Notes under the pieces: generated by a model
Database searches by the model: none
Seen by the model: the letters and a program-made list of their open reading frames with translations, nothing else
Told to the model about the DNA's origin: nothing
Shown: positions 19,157 through 27,456 of the stretch, in pieces
Position numbering within the stretch: the first letter of the stretch is position 1
How the letters are laid out: each line of letters opens with the position of its first letter
Program-made: the position numbers and the translations under genes
Assembly: GCF_004114955.1 (NCBI RefSeq)
Contig: NZ_CP030054.1
Location: 620,001 to 684,000, forward strand
Length of the DNA stretch: 64,000 nucleotides
Reading direction: 5' to 3'
Origin: Bradyrhizobium guangzhouense
GTDB taxonomy: Bacteria; Pseudomonadota; Alphaproteobacteria; Rhizobiales; Xanthobacteraceae

Positions 19157-19951
19157 TTAGGTGAAGCCCAAAGCGGAAACGCCAATGGTATCGCTATAGC
19201 GCACCGAAACCTGATCTCGCCCTGCACGCTTGGCGCGATACAAAGCTTCGTCTGCAAGGCCAAGTACTTTCGACAATCCCTCGCTTCCCTTGGAAACCGC
19301 CAGCCCAATGCTAACCGTGACCTTGGTCAAGGCACCATTTCGGGCAACTTCTCTCTGCCCGCAAGCCTGCCGCAACTGCTCAGCGAGTAAAACTGCATCG
19401 CTCGGAGATACGCCCAACAGCAGCGCCGCGAATTCTTCGCCTCCATGCCTGCCAATCACGAGGCTATGCTCCTTCGCGAACGACTTGAGCACGTCCCCGA
19501 TTTCAACCAGCACCGCATCACCGAAATCATGACCGTATTGATCATTTATGCCCTTGAACCGATCGATATCCATCATCAAGCCTATAGCGGGAAGGTGACG
19601 ATCGTATGCCTCTGCGAGAGCCTTGGCTGCAACCTCGTTAAATCCTCTTCGATTCAAGAGACCGGTGAGTTGGTCAACTCTCGAAAGTCTTAGGAGCTCG
19701 GCCTGGGTCGCGATCAACTTTTGCTGCAGCAGGTTGCTGCGCAGGCTCATGGCGCCTCCAATTCCAATGGAGGCGAGCGTACCAAGCAGAGCGACGCAAC
19801 CTGTCGCATAAAGGCTGCTCACGTTGCCCTCCGGTCCGAACAGATAGGCGTATGCTAGCCAAACCAGCGGAACAGTTAAGACAAGCCCGATCGCAACGTC
19901 GCGAACCGTCCGACGGTACACATCTCCCAACGTCATTAAGGGATCATTCAT
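19157..19951 (-). CDS. Membrane-bound diguanylate cyclase (GGDEF)
   Basis: A 264-residue protein with two N-terminal membrane helices (about residues 18-38 and 46-68), a short linker and a GGDEF domain. RVDQLTGLLNRRGF opens the domain, MMDIDRFKGINDQYGHDFGD carries the metal- and GTP-binding residues, and RHGGEEFAALLLG is the active loop. The core is GGEEF, so the enzyme should make cyclic-di-GMP. No RxxD inhibitory site is seen upstream of the loop. The two helices with almost no periplasmic loop leave little room for an external sensor. The ATG at 19951 is chosen over the TTG before it. Ends about 400 bases from the convergent aldehyde dehydrogenase. Confidence 0.92.
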   Translation of the reverse strand: MNDPLMTLGDVYRRTVRDVAIGLVLTVPLVWLAYAYLFGPEGNVSSLYATGCVALLGTLASIGIGGAMSLRSNLLQQKLIATQAELLRLSRVDQLTGLLNRRGFNEVAAKALAEAYDRHLPAIGLMMDIDRFKGINDQYGHDFGDAVLVEIGDVLKSFAKEHSLVIGRHGGEEFAALLLGVSPSDAVLLAEQLRQACGQREVARNGALTKVTVSIGLAVSKGSEGLSKVLGLADEALYRAKRAGRDQVSVRYSDTIGVSALGFT

Positions 19952-20264
19952 CAATCGCGCTCCGTGACTTTTTGAAAGCCTAGGAGGGATCGACTGGTCG
20001 TCATCTTAAAATGCTTGGGGACTTAACAGCGTTACTAACAGGAGGTTAAATTCGGAGCCAGAAATAGGCATTGACGCTCTCCTGTCGAGTCGCCTGCCGG
20101 CACGCGCCCGGCGCAGGCCCGCTGCCACGACCGGTATGCGCAACATGCATGGGCTAATTTCCACTATTGGCAGGCCTCTAGACCGCCTGCAGCTTCCTTG
20201 AAGCCAGAAACTGCGTGAATCGCAAAGCCGAGCCATCGTCTGCCGAGCAGACGCGTCTCTAAAT
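19952..20264. other. Intergenic stretch, no gene seen
   Basis: About 310 bases between the cyclase start and the end of the first RraA-family gene, both on the minus strand. It should hold the cyclase promoter and the 3' end of the catabolic transcript. An imperfect GC-rich inverted repeat (GCCTGCCGG..CCGGCGCAGGC) near 20091-20117 might act as a terminator, but there is no T-run. Confidence 0.5.
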
Positions 20265-20930
20265 TCAAGCCTTGGCGCCGCTCTCGCGCGTTTGCAGCGC
20301 ATGGTAGCGCAACTTCTTCCGTGTCTCGTCGAGGCGATCGCCGCGCAGCACGGCTTCGCGGATCTTCTCCTCTGCGGCTGCGATCTGTCCGGCGACTTCG
20401 ATCACCTCTTGGACGCGGCTCGCCGGGATGCAGATCACGCCGTCGCCATCCCCGACCAGCCAATCGCCAGGCGCGATGCGGATACCGGCAATTTGCACGG
20501 TCACATTGTAGGCGTCGGCAGTGACGCGATCCTTGCCAGTCCGCATCGTGTTGGCCCGGGCATAGATCGGATAGTCGAGTTCGATGCTGCGGTCGATATC
20601 GCGGCAGACGCCGTCAATGACGGTGCCGCCGATGCCGCGGCGGTCGGCGACCAGGGTCAGAATGTCGCCCCAGACCGTGGCGTCCATGCGACCGTCATTG
20701 TCGATGACGACGATCTGGCCGGGCTGCACATCATCGATATAGTCGCCGACCGAACCGCCGCTCTGGCCGGTCGGTAGCATTCGGATCGTAAAGGCCGGGC
20801 CGGCAAGACGCATCGAGCGCGCAAACGGCATGATCCCGAGACACTGCCCCTCGATGCCCAGTCGATCCAGTGCATCTGACAGGGTCGTCACCCCGAATGT
20901 CTTGAGGTTTTCAGCCGCGTCCTGTGTCAT
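20265..20930 (-). CDS. RraA-family aldolase, LigK/HMG-CHA aldolase-like
   Basis: A 221-residue RraA-fold protein, the usual length. VTTLSDALDRLGIEG opens the domain, GQIVVIDNDGRMDATVWGD is the first active-site strand, and VIDGVCRDIDRS carries the Arg-Asp pair that binds pyruvate and metal in 4-hydroxy-4-methyl-2-oxoglutarate / 4-carboxy-4-hydroxy-2-oxoadipate (CHA) aldolases. GDWLVGDGDGVICIP closes it. The start at 20930 lies eight bases after the frame-corrected stop of the next RraA gene. Beside a LigJ-like hydratase and an extradiol dioxygenase, the likely role is cleavage of CHA to pyruvate and oxaloacetate, the last step of gallate/protocatechuate 4,5-cleavage. The fold is certain, the substrate inferred. 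Confidence 0.82.
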   Translation of the reverse strand: MTQDAAENLKTFGVTTLSDALDRLGIEGQCLGIMPFARSMRLAGPAFTIRMLPTGQSGGSVGDYIDDVQPGQIVVIDNDGRMDATVWGDILTLVADRRGIGGTVIDGVCRDIDRSIELDYPIYARANTMRTGKDRVTADAYNVTVQIAGIRIAPGDWLVGDGDGVICIPASRVQEVIEVAGQIAAAEEKIREAVLRGDRLDETRKKLRYHALQTRESGAKA

Positions 20931-20938
20931 TTGCTGCG

Positions 20939-21606
20939 CTACCCTTTCAGCATATCTTCGTAGTTCCCGGCCATGACGTTGCCGATCGCTTCGCCGCGAT
21001 CGATGGCTGCCGCCATCGCCCGCTCGCGCCCAAAAATGTCCTCGGCTCCGTAGCGATGATCTCCTCGGCGCGGAGTTGGTCGACGAACACCACGCCGCTG
21101 CCATCGGCTAGGACATAGTCTCCCGGCTTGACGGCGACGTTGCCGAACGTGATCGGCTCCTGGAACGAATGCTCCGCGATCCGGCCGCGAGCGGTCACGG
21201 GTACGGCTGCGCGCGCAAAGACCGGAAGCCCGAGCGCGCGACTTTCATCAAGGTCTCGGCAGGCGCCGTCAATCAGAATAGCGGAAACGCCCTTCTTGAC
21301 GGCGCCGAGGCTGAGCAGGCCGCCCCAGCCAGACACATCGGTCCGTCCGCGATGCTCGACGACGATGATGTCGCCACGTTCTGCCGCCATCACCGCTCCC
21401 GCGCCGAGGTGGCGTTTCGGGAGGTTCGGCAGAGGTGCGCCGAGCTTCGTCGTAACGGCTCGTCCGGCGACTCGCGTCGGGCCGGTGAGGGCCGAGACTC
21501 CGATGACAGCGCCCGGCAAGTTGAGCTTGTCGAGCGCGTCGGACACCGCGCAGGTGTCGAGTTCCATCAGTCTGGCGACAATGTCAGATGTCGTTGAGGT
21601 GGTCAC
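20939..21606 (-). pseudogene. Second RraA-family aldolase with a 3' frameshift
   Basis: The GTG at 21606 overlaps the RidA stop (GTGA). The frame is a good RraA protein through AVSDALDKLNLPG, GDIIVVEHRGRTDVSGWGG, ILIDGACRDLDES and GDYVLADGSGVVFVD. At about 21047 it shifts. The continuing frame gives an unlikely tail (SGRWRQPSIAAKR) and ends at 20947, whereas a shift of one base gives the expected helix AEDIFGRERAMAAAIDRGEA and ...NYEDMLKG, ending at 20939. One missing base explains it. The catalytic Arg-Asp pair is before the break, but the C-terminal helix takes part in oligomer packing, so activity is doubtful. Sequencing error is possible. Confidence 0.7.
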
Positions 21607-21992
21607 TCGAGAACCGCCATGGCATCGCATTGGACCAGCATGTTGGCCGGCAGATGATCGTTCTGGAATGTATGCCGTGCAGGTCGCGAAGCTGCATCGG
21701 GGAACGCTTCCAGCCAATGCTTGTTGACGGCCGGTCGGGCTTCCGGAACCTTGACGTAAACCGTCATCTTGACGATGCGATCCATCGCACCTCCGGCTGC
21801 CGCCATGATGCGCTTGAGATTGTCGAACATCAGTTCAACCTGTTTCTCGACCTCGTCAGGAATCTTTCCTGCCGCGAGATCCAACCCATAGACACCGCCG
21901 GTCATGACGATATTGCCGACGCGAGACGCTGCGGGTATCGGCTGAGCGCCATGGCTGAAGCCTTCGATTTCGATGCTGCGGCGTGCAGTCAT
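21603..21992 (-). CDS. RidA/YjgF-family protein
   Basis: A 129-residue Rid-family protein: SRVGNIVMTGGVYGLDLAAG, then VELMFDNLKRIMAAAGGAMD and VKMTVYVKV in the family order. RidA itself hydrolyses reactive enamines and imines. Many Rid proteins in aromatic catabolic clusters are thought to deaminate or tautomerise pathway intermediates. Here the usual C-terminal active segment is replaced by SRPARHTFQND, so it is not canonical RidA. The ATG at 21992 has GGGGAGGAG about five bases upstream. It is 20 bases after the LigJ-like gene and overlaps the next aldolase gene, so it belongs to the same operon. Exact role unknown. Confidence 0.85.
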   Translation of the reverse strand: MTARRSIEIEGFSHGAQPIPAASRVGNIVMTGGVYGLDLAAGKIPDEVEKQVELMFDNLKRIMAAAGGAMDRIVKMTVYVKVPEARPAVNKHWLEAFPDAASRPARHTFQNDHLPANMLVQCDAMAVLE

Positions 21993-22012
21993 TGCTGCTC
22001 CTCCCCAACCGG

Positions 22013-23011
22013 TCAGACGTCAAGCCGCGCGAACAGACGGCGCGCGTTGCCTTCGAAAATGCCCTTCTTGTCAGCTTCGCTGATCTCGGTGATCGATTCG
22101 ATTACCGGCCTGATGTCGTCATAGGGCTTGCCCGAATTTGGATCGATGCCGCCGCCGCTGCCCGGCCGCTCGGTGCCGAAGACGCACCGATCGGCGCCGA
22201 CCACGTCGAACAGCAGCTCCAGCGATTTCTTGTAGTGCAGTACCGTATCGAACCAGAAGCGCTTGAGCGTCTCGTCGAAAGTCTCGGCCTTCGCCCCCGA
22301 GGCGGCGGCGAACATTTGGCGATTCGAGCGCCAGCGACCGACTTGATACGGCACGGAGCCGCCGCCATGGCTGATCAGCAGCTTCAAGCTGGGAAAGCGC
22401 TTGAACACGTCGGACCGGGAGATCGAGGTGATGGCAAGGCTCTCTTCCGTGATGAAGTGCTCGTCATACGTTTCGCGGCCGCAGCAGGCGCAGCTGTGGA
22501 TGTGACCAGGGATATCGTGCTCGCAGAGGAATTCGTATAGGGGATACCAATAGGAATCGCCCATCGGCGGCGACTTGCCGGCCCCCTCCGAAGGATCGGG
22601 ATTGATCAACACGCCCAGAAAGCCGAGATCGTTGATGCACCGCTTGATCTCGTCGAACATCTTTTCAACCGGCACGCCCGTCGCTTGAGGCAGGCCGCCC
22701 ACGCCGCGGAAGCGCTTGGGGTGCAACTTGATCGTGCGTGCGATCATGTCGTTGTTGTCCTGCGCCCAGCTGACGATGTCGTCCCAGCGGTTCTCGCCAT
22801 GCAGCATCATGAAAGGCCGGGGTGAGAGAACCTGGATGTCGGTGCCGACGCCGTCCATGATCTGCACGTTCTGGGCTGCTGATTTCTCAAGCTCTGCATC
22901 CGGGATCTTGGCGTGATAGATGCCGTATTGGCCGCGCGCGACCTGGAGATTTCCGCGATGGGCGTAGAAGCTCGGCGGCGCGACGAGATGCGCGTGGGCG
23001 TCGATGATCAT
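22013..23011 (-). CDS. ligJ: Amidohydrolase-2 family, 4-oxalomesaconate hydratase (LigJ)-like
   Basis: A 332-residue TIM-barrel metal enzyme. MIIDAHAHLVAPP gives the first metal His pair, LINPDPSEGAGKSPP and YWYPLYEFLCEHDIPGHIH the central strands with the next His, and SLKLLISHGGGSVPYQVGRWR a further one. FGTERPGSGGGIDPNSGKPY and KKGIFEGNARRLFARLD complete it. This series matches my memory of LigJ, which hydrates 4-oxalomesaconate to CHA, much better than ordinary decarboxylases. The start at 23011 follows GGGAGAAATGTCCGC. It leads the minus-strand set LigJ-RidA-RraA-RraA and is divergent from the dioxygenase, sharing a control region with two CCATNTGG sites. Annotation as a generic amidohydrolase is the fallback. 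Confidence 0.78.
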   Translation of the reverse strand: MIIDAHAHLVAPPSFYAHRGNLQVARGQYGIYHAKIPDAELEKSAAQNVQIMDGVGTDIQVLSPRPFMMLHGENRWDDIVSWAQDNNDMIARTIKLHPKRFRGVGGLPQATGVPVEKMFDEIKRCINDLGFLGVLINPDPSEGAGKSPPMGDSYWYPLYEFLCEHDIPGHIHSCACCGRETYDEHFITEESLAITSISRSDVFKRFPSLKLLISHGGGSVPYQVGRWRSNRQMFAAASGAKAETFDETLKRFWFDTVLHYKKSLELLFDVVGADRCVFGTERPGSGGGIDPNSGKPYDDIRPVIESITEISEADKKGIFEGNARRLFARLDV

Positions 23012-23061
23012 GCGGACATTTCTCCCTGGATGGATAGCGCGGGTCTTGCGACCACTAAATC

Positions 23062-23080
23062 TTCCACATGGTATAATTAA
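23062..23080 (+). promoter_or_regulatory. CCATATGG-type operator site A
   Basis: TTCCACATGGTATAATTAA lies in the 175-base divergent region between the LigJ-like gene and the dioxygenase. It is one of four related sites in the cluster (consensus TCCAYATGGTNTAATTWA). It also contains TATAAT, so it may overlap a -10 box. Binding by the nearby TetR protein is inferred. Confidence 0.6.
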
Positions 23081-23150
23081 AAAGCGACCGTCGCAAGCCC
23101 TGGGAATTGCGTCGAGGCGATTGCCATTCGCGATCGCTCGTAGCAATATA

Positions 23151-23171
23151 GTCCATCTGGTAAAATTAAAA
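23151..23171 (+). promoter_or_regulatory. CCATATGG-type operator site B
   Basis: GTCCATCTGGTAAAATTAAA lies 89 bases after site A in the same orientation and matches it at about 18 of 21 positions. It ends just before the AGAGAGGAAA ribosome site of the dioxygenase, so occupancy could block that promoter. Confidence 0.6.
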
Positions 23172-23186
23172 GAGAGGAAATGTCCA

Positions 23187-24179
23187 ATGGCGAAAATCGT
23201 TCTCGGCCTCGCCGCGTCGCACACCCCCATGCTCGCGCTGGAGGGAAAGCGTTGGAGCGAGCGCGCGGCTGACGATCTCAAGAACAAAGCTCTCAATCTC
23301 TCCGATGGCCGCTATGTGTCCTACGACGAGCTCGCCCGCGAAAACGGCGCTCCTTATGCGGCGCTGGCGACCGAGGCGAAGTTCCTGGAGATCGAGGCCG
23401 CATCGCAGAAGGCTCTGGATTACATGGCCGACCGCCTGGCGCAGGTTGCACCCGACGTCGTGCTGATCGTGGGGGACGATCAGGCCGAATTGTTCAGCCT
23501 ATCCAACATGCCCGCAATCTCCATCTTCTATGGAGAGGAGATCCTGACGCATGAGCGCCATCTCACGCCGCAGACGCCGAATTGGATCGGCACGGTCATG
23601 AAGGGATATGCCATGGATGCAGTCCATACGTTTCCGGGCTGTCCAGAGCTCGCCCGCGAGCTGATCCATGGTCTGATCGAGAACGACGTGGACATCGGAG
23701 CAGCAGCGAAGGTGGATGACCCGCACAAGGCCGGATTCGGCCATGCCTACGGCTTCATCATCGAGCGGCTGTTCAAGGGAAAGTCCATTCCGGTTCTGCC
23801 GGTCCTGCTGAACACCTACTTTCCGCCCAATGCCCCGACGGCACGACGCGCCTATGGCGTCGGACAGGCGATCGCGAGCCTCATTTCACGGTCGAAGTTG
23901 GATGCCCGAGTGGCCGTGGTGGCCAGCGGCGGCCTGAGCCATTTTGTCGTGGACGAGAAGCTCGATCGCAAGGTGCTCGATGCGATCAAGCGCAAGGACG
24001 TGTCCGTCCTCAAGTCGCTGACCAGGGGAGAGTTGAACTCCGGCTCTTCGGAACTCCTGAATTGGGTGATGGTCGCGGGCATGTCCGAGCATCTCGACAA
24101 CGACTGGACGGAATACTATCCAGGCTATAGGACCCCGGCCGGTACAGGCACGGGTATCGGCTTCGCCGTCTGGTCCTAA
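23187..24179 (+). CDS. Class III extradiol ring-cleavage dioxygenase (LigB/gallate dioxygenase-like)
   Basis: A 330-residue LigB-superfamily enzyme. VLGLAASHTPMLAL holds the first iron His, VAPDVVLIVGDDQAELF is the conserved strand with acidic residues, GFGHAYGFIIERL supplies the next His, and VVASGGLSHFVVDEK a further one. PGYRTPAGTGTGIGFAVW closes the protein. It uses Fe(II) and O2 to open a catecholic acid ring. The ATG at 23187 follows AGAGAGGAAA. No LigA-like subunit is present. With LigJ- and LigK-type genes alongside, but no LigC or LigI in the window, gallate (cleaved directly to 4-oxalomesaconate) is the simplest substrate. 3-O-methylgallate or protocatechuate remain possible. Confidence 0.82.
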   Translation: MAKIVLGLAASHTPMLALEGKRWSERAADDLKNKALNLSDGRYVSYDELARENGAPYAALATEAKFLEIEAASQKALDYMADRLAQVAPDVVLIVGDDQAELFSLSNMPAISIFYGEEILTHERHLTPQTPNWIGTVMKGYAMDAVHTFPGCPELARELIHGLIENDVDIGAAAKVDDPHKAGFGHAYGFIIERLFKGKSIPVLPVLLNTYFPPNAPTARRAYGVGQAIASLISRSKLDARVAVVASGGLSHFVVDEKLDRKVLDAIKRKDVSVLKSLTRGELNSGSSELLNWVMVAGMSEHLDNDWTEYYPGYRTPAGTGTGIGFAVWS

Positions 24180-24203
24180 ATTTCCCGGCACAGCGAGCGA
24201 CTG

Positions 24204-24229
24204 CCGCCGGCGAGGCGACTTGCCGGCGG
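24204..24229 (+). terminator. Hairpin after the dioxygenase gene
   Basis: CCGCCGGC pairs perfectly with GCCGGCGG around a ten-base loop, 24 bases after the dioxygenase stop. There is no T-run, so it may only pause polymerase or protect the 3' end. Confidence 0.45.
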
Positions 24230-24333
24230 AGTTCACGCCTGTGTCGCTCCGGTCTGTGTGTTCCGCTTGTGCGCGTCGGGCGCGGTGTTGACAAACCGGT
24301 CGCTCCGGCGGATAGGCTTCGTGCGGACATGGC

Positions 24334-25089
24334 ATGCCACGCGGAGCTGTTTTGGCGACGGATCTGACCAAGGAAACCCTCGACGAGGTCGTGAATCAGC
24401 GCCGGCGCCAGCAGCGTTCCCTCGACACAAGGGAACGGATCCTGGAGGCCGCTTTCGAGGAATTCGCCGAGCGTGGCTTTGAGGGAGCGTCGACACGGAC
24501 GGTTGCAGCCAAGGCCGGCGTTCAGCATCCGCTCGTGACTTATCATTTCAAGAACAAGGACGGGCTTTGGCGCGCCGTCCTATCAACGACGAGCGTGAAT
24601 TTCAGCCGGCACTTCCAAGACTACCTTGCCGGCGTCTCTAAGCAGGACGAGGTGGGACAGCTCAGGGTTCTCCAGGAGCAGTTCATCCGCTTCGCCGCTG
24701 CCAATCCGAACTTCCATTGGCTGATGTCACACGAGGGAAAGCGCGAGAGCGAACGGCTGACCTGGCTAGTCGAAGATCGGGTCCGCAACTATTTCAACGT
24801 CGTCGCGAAGCTCATCCGTGCGGCTCAAAAGCAAGACCGTTACGTCGAGGGCGATCCCTATCATCTCCAGTATCTGTTCATCGGTGCGGTAACGCGTATC
24901 TTCATGCTTTCGGCCGAGGTCCAGCAGGTGATGGGCCACTCGCCTTTTTCAAAGAAATTCGTTGATGAGCACATCCGCACCTGCTGCGCGCTGTTTTTCC
25001 GCGAGCCGGCAGAGCAACCTCGCCGGCGTAAGCTCGCTCCGCGAAACAAAGACGCAAAACGCGTTACCAAGCGAGCGGCAAGCTCCTGA
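24334..25089 (+). CDS. TetR-family regulator, likely controller of the 20-34 kb catabolic cluster
   Basis: A TetR/AcrR regulator of up to 251 residues. The HTH runs over about 30-75: RILEAAFEEFAERGFEGAST, then VAAKAGVQHPLVTYHFKNKDGLW. The helical C-terminal domain ends in a basic tail (PRRRKLAPRNKDAKR). The start is uncertain: the ATG at 24334 has a poor ribosome site and a TTG at 24352 is possible. It is the only regulator inside the cluster and therefore the best candidate to bind the CCATATGG sites, although its own upstream region shows no such site. Its last 26 bases overlap the convergent end of a P450 gene, so the two transcripts have complementary 3' ends. Confidence 0.85.
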   Translation: MPRGAVLATDLTKETLDEVVNQRRRQQRSLDTRERILEAAFEEFAERGFEGASTRTVAAKAGVQHPLVTYHFKNKDGLWRAVLSTTSVNFSRHFQDYLAGVSKQDEVGQLRVLQEQFIRFAAANPNFHWLMSHEGKRESERLTWLVEDRVRNYFNVVAKLIRAAQKQDRYVEGDPYHLQYLFIGAVTRIFMLSAEVQQVMGHSPFSKKFVDEHIRTCCALFFREPAEQPRRRKLAPRNKDAKRVTKRAASS

Positions 25090-26230
25090 AGCCGCGCACC
25101 ATCAGGTGACGAACACGAACTGCGCGGGCGAGGTCAATCTCGAAGTCCCCGAAAGTGCTCAGCACTTTCGGCAGAATGGTGCGGAGCATGGCGCGTGTCG
25201 CGGGGGCGCCGAGGCAAATATGCGGCCCCGAACCGAAGCCGAAATGGCGAACCTTGCCCCGGTCGACATTGAAGGTCTCGGCATTTGTAATTGCGCTCTC
25301 ATCGCGATTGGCGGAGCCGTAAAGCAACACCACCCGGCTGCCTGCTGGAATGTCGGTTTCGCTGAGGGCGACCGGGCTGGAAGTGATCCGCGCGAAACAC
25401 TGTGTCGAGGTATCCCAGCGCACACCCTCTTCGATGGTAGCTTCGACCAAGCTCTGATCGGCCAGGATGCGCGATCGCTGCTCGGGGTGGCGCCAGAGCG
25501 CATGGACCAGGTTGGGTAGAAAGTGGCCGATGGAGGCATTGCCGGCCAGGAGCACGGTCATCATGTTTGCGACGATCTCGGTATCCGTGAGGGGCGCTCC
25601 ATCCTGTTGAGCAGCGATCAGGACCGAGAAGAGATCGTCCCCACGTTCGACACGCCGGCGTTCCAACTCCTCGGACAGCAGCGCAATGACCTTGGCGCGT
25701 TCTTCCTCGGAGAGCGCAGGCCCCGCGGGGCCGGAATTCCCGCGAAATAAACGCTCCGACAGCTCGGCTGCGCGCTGCGCCGAATCGGGTCCCAGCCCCA
25801 GCATCCTGCCTAGCGCGCCGAACAGCACCGGGCGGCTCACTTCGGCGACAAAGTCGCATCGGCGCCGGGTGCCAAGCGCTTCCAGGCCCTTAGCGAGAGT
25901 ATCGCGGATCCAGGGCAGAACCAGCTCGATACGCGCCGGGCTCAGTCCCCGCATGATGATCCGGCGAAGCTCGTCATGCCGTGGCGGGTCGATCGAGCCG
26001 AGCGTCTTGCCCACGCGCAGCGGAGAATCGCTGAGGGCGTTCCCGGCGGAGGACGAGAGCAGGACGGGATTGTTCAGTGCATAGGCGATATCCGCATAGC
26101 GGCTCACGAACCAGAGCTTTGTGGTAGGGCAATGATAGACCGGACATTCGGAGCGCAGGCGACGATAGGTCGGATAGGGGTCATCGAGAAACCCATTGCC
26201 GGTGAGGTCGAACTCGCTCACCTCGTTCAC
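25064..26230 (-). CDS. Cytochrome P450 (second of tandem pair)
   Basis: A 388-residue soluble bacterial P450. The haem loop is HFGFGSGPHICLGAPATRAM with the Cys ligand, and the K-helix ExxR is EGVR. The I-helix reads LLAGNASIGHFLPNL where the usual motif is (A/G)Gx(D/E)T. The acid is replaced by Ala and the Thr by Ser, exactly as in its partner at 26227-27387. It begins at a GTG overlapping the partner's stop (GTGA), so the two are co-translated, and they look like an old duplication (LLAGNASIGH, VRWDTSTQ, FGFGSGPHICLG shared). No ferredoxin or reductase gene is in the window. Hydroxylation or O-demethylation of an aromatic acid is a guess. Confidence 0.9.
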   Translation of the reverse strand: MNEVSEFDLTGNGFLDDPYPTYRRLRSECPVYHCPTTKLWFVSRYADIAYALNNPVLLSSSAGNALSDSPLRVGKTLGSIDPPRHDELRRIIMRGLSPARIELVLPWIRDTLAKGLEALGTRRRCDFVAEVSRPVLFGALGRMLGLGPDSAQRAAELSERLFRGNSGPAGPALSEEERAKVIALLSEELERRRVERGDDLFSVLIAAQQDGAPLTDTEIVANMMTVLLAGNASIGHFLPNLVHALWRHPEQRSRILADQSLVEATIEEGVRWDTSTQCFARITSSPVALSETDIPAGSRVVLLYGSANRDESAITNAETFNVDRGKVRHFGFGSGPHICLGAPATRAMLRTILPKVLSTFGDFEIDLARAVRVRHLMVRGFRSLPLAW

Positions 26231-27387
26231 CAGCGGATCGTCAGCTTGTAAAAGCCGCGTACCATCATGTGAGCGACGCGTTCGGCGTTCGCGACGTCGA
26301 GCTCATAGTCGCCGAGCGCCGGCAGCAGAGGGGTCATGACCGTTCGCATCATGGCCCGTGCTGCGGGCGCCCCAAGGCAGATATGGGGGCCGGAGCCGAA
26401 GCCAAAATGCCGGGTCTTTGGCCGGCTGATGTCAAAGCGGTCCGGATCCGGGATAGCGCGTTCGTCGCGATTGGCGGCCGCGAAACAGACCACGAGCCGG
26501 CTGTCTGCCGGAATTGCGATTCCGTGCAGCTTGACCTCCTTCGTGGTCTGCCGTCCGAAAGCCTGGGTTGACGTATCCCAGCGAACGCCTTCGTTCACGG
26601 CGGCATCCAGCAGGGCCGGATCGGCCTGCAACTTGCGACGCTCGTCCGGATTGGTCCAGAGCGCGTAGATCAAGTTAGAGAAATAATGCCCGATGGACGC
26701 GTTGCCCGCGAGCAGGACGGTCGACATGTTGCCCAGAATCTCGCCGTCGGAAAGTGGTGCTCCCCCCTCCTGTGCGTCGAGCAGGAACGAGAACAGATCG
26801 TCACTGCGGTCCTTGCGACGTCGCTCGAGCTGCTCGGTGAGCAGTTCAAACACCCCTTCCATCAAGCCCGGCCTCGCAGCCGGGCCCATCGGTCCCGTAT
26901 CGGTATGAAAGATGTCCCGCGACAAATCCGCCGCCCGGTCCGCAGCTTCGCCGTCCAACCCGAGCATCCGCCCGAGTGCGCCATAGAGGATGGGCCTGCT
27001 GATATCTGCCATGAAGTCGCACTCACGACGGGTGCCGAACTTGTGCAGCAGTCGATCGACGTCGCGCTGAATGGCGGGCAGCATGGATTCGATGCGCGCG
27101 GGCGTGAAGCCCTTCATCACCACACGGCGAAGTTCGTCATGACGCGGCGGATCGGTCGATCCGAGCGTCCTGCCCACCCGCAAGGGTGAATCGACCAGCG
27201 CATTGCCACGCGCCGAAGAGAAGACCTCGTAGTCGTTGAGGATGCGCGCCACGTCCTCGTTTCGCGTGATGATGTAGAACCCGCTCCCTTCGTGCAGATA
27301 GACCGGATGGTCGTCGCGCAACACCTTGTAGGTGGGATAGGGGTCGTCCACGAAGTTCCGCTCCTCGGGATCGAAACGAAAGGCCAT
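26227..27387 (-). CDS. Cytochrome P450 (first of tandem pair)
   Basis: A 386-residue P450. Cys337 lies in FGFGSGPHICLG, ExxR is E266-R269, and the proline-rich start FVDDPYPTYKVLRDDHPVY is intact. In the I-helix, A227-G228-N229-A230-S231 stands where P450cam has GG-L-D251-T252, so the proton-relay Asp is Ala and the Thr is Ser. Ser at this place can work in known P450s; loss of the acid is rarer and suggests a substrate-assisted or altered oxygen activation. The start at 27387 follows TGGGAGAA. A CCATATGG site lies 28-47 bases upstream, after the LivF stop, so the pair can be transcribed on its own as well as from the ABC operon. Substrate unknown. Confidence 0.9.
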   Translation of the reverse strand: MAFRFDPEERNFVDDPYPTYKVLRDDHPVYLHEGSGFYIITRNEDVARILNDYEVFSSARGNALVDSPLRVGRTLGSTDPPRHDELRRVVMKGFTPARIESMLPAIQRDVDRLLHKFGTRRECDFMADISRPILYGALGRMLGLDGEAADRAADLSRDIFHTDTGPMGPAARPGLMEGVFELLTEQLERRRKDRSDDLFSFLLDAQEGGAPLSDGEILGNMSTVLLAGNASIGHYFSNLIYALWTNPDERRKLQADPALLDAAVNEGVRWDTSTQAFGRQTTKEVKLHGIAIPADSRLVVCFAAANRDERAIPDPDRFDISRPKTRHFGFGSGPHICLGAPAARAMMRTVMTPLLPALGDYELDVANAERVAHMMVRGFYKLTIRW

Positions 27388-27414
27388 GTGGTTCTCCCAG
27401 GAAATTATTATTAC

Positions 27415-27434
27415 GCTAAATCTACCATATGGAC
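27415..27434 (-). promoter_or_regulatory. CCATATGG-type operator site C
   Basis: On the minus strand it reads GTCCATATGGTAGATTTAGC, centred on the perfect palindrome CCATATGG. It lies in the 69-base gap between the end of livF and the start of the P450 pair, pointing at the P450s. Confidence 0.65.
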
Positions 27435-27456
27435 AGTATAATGAGCAAGCCTTCGG

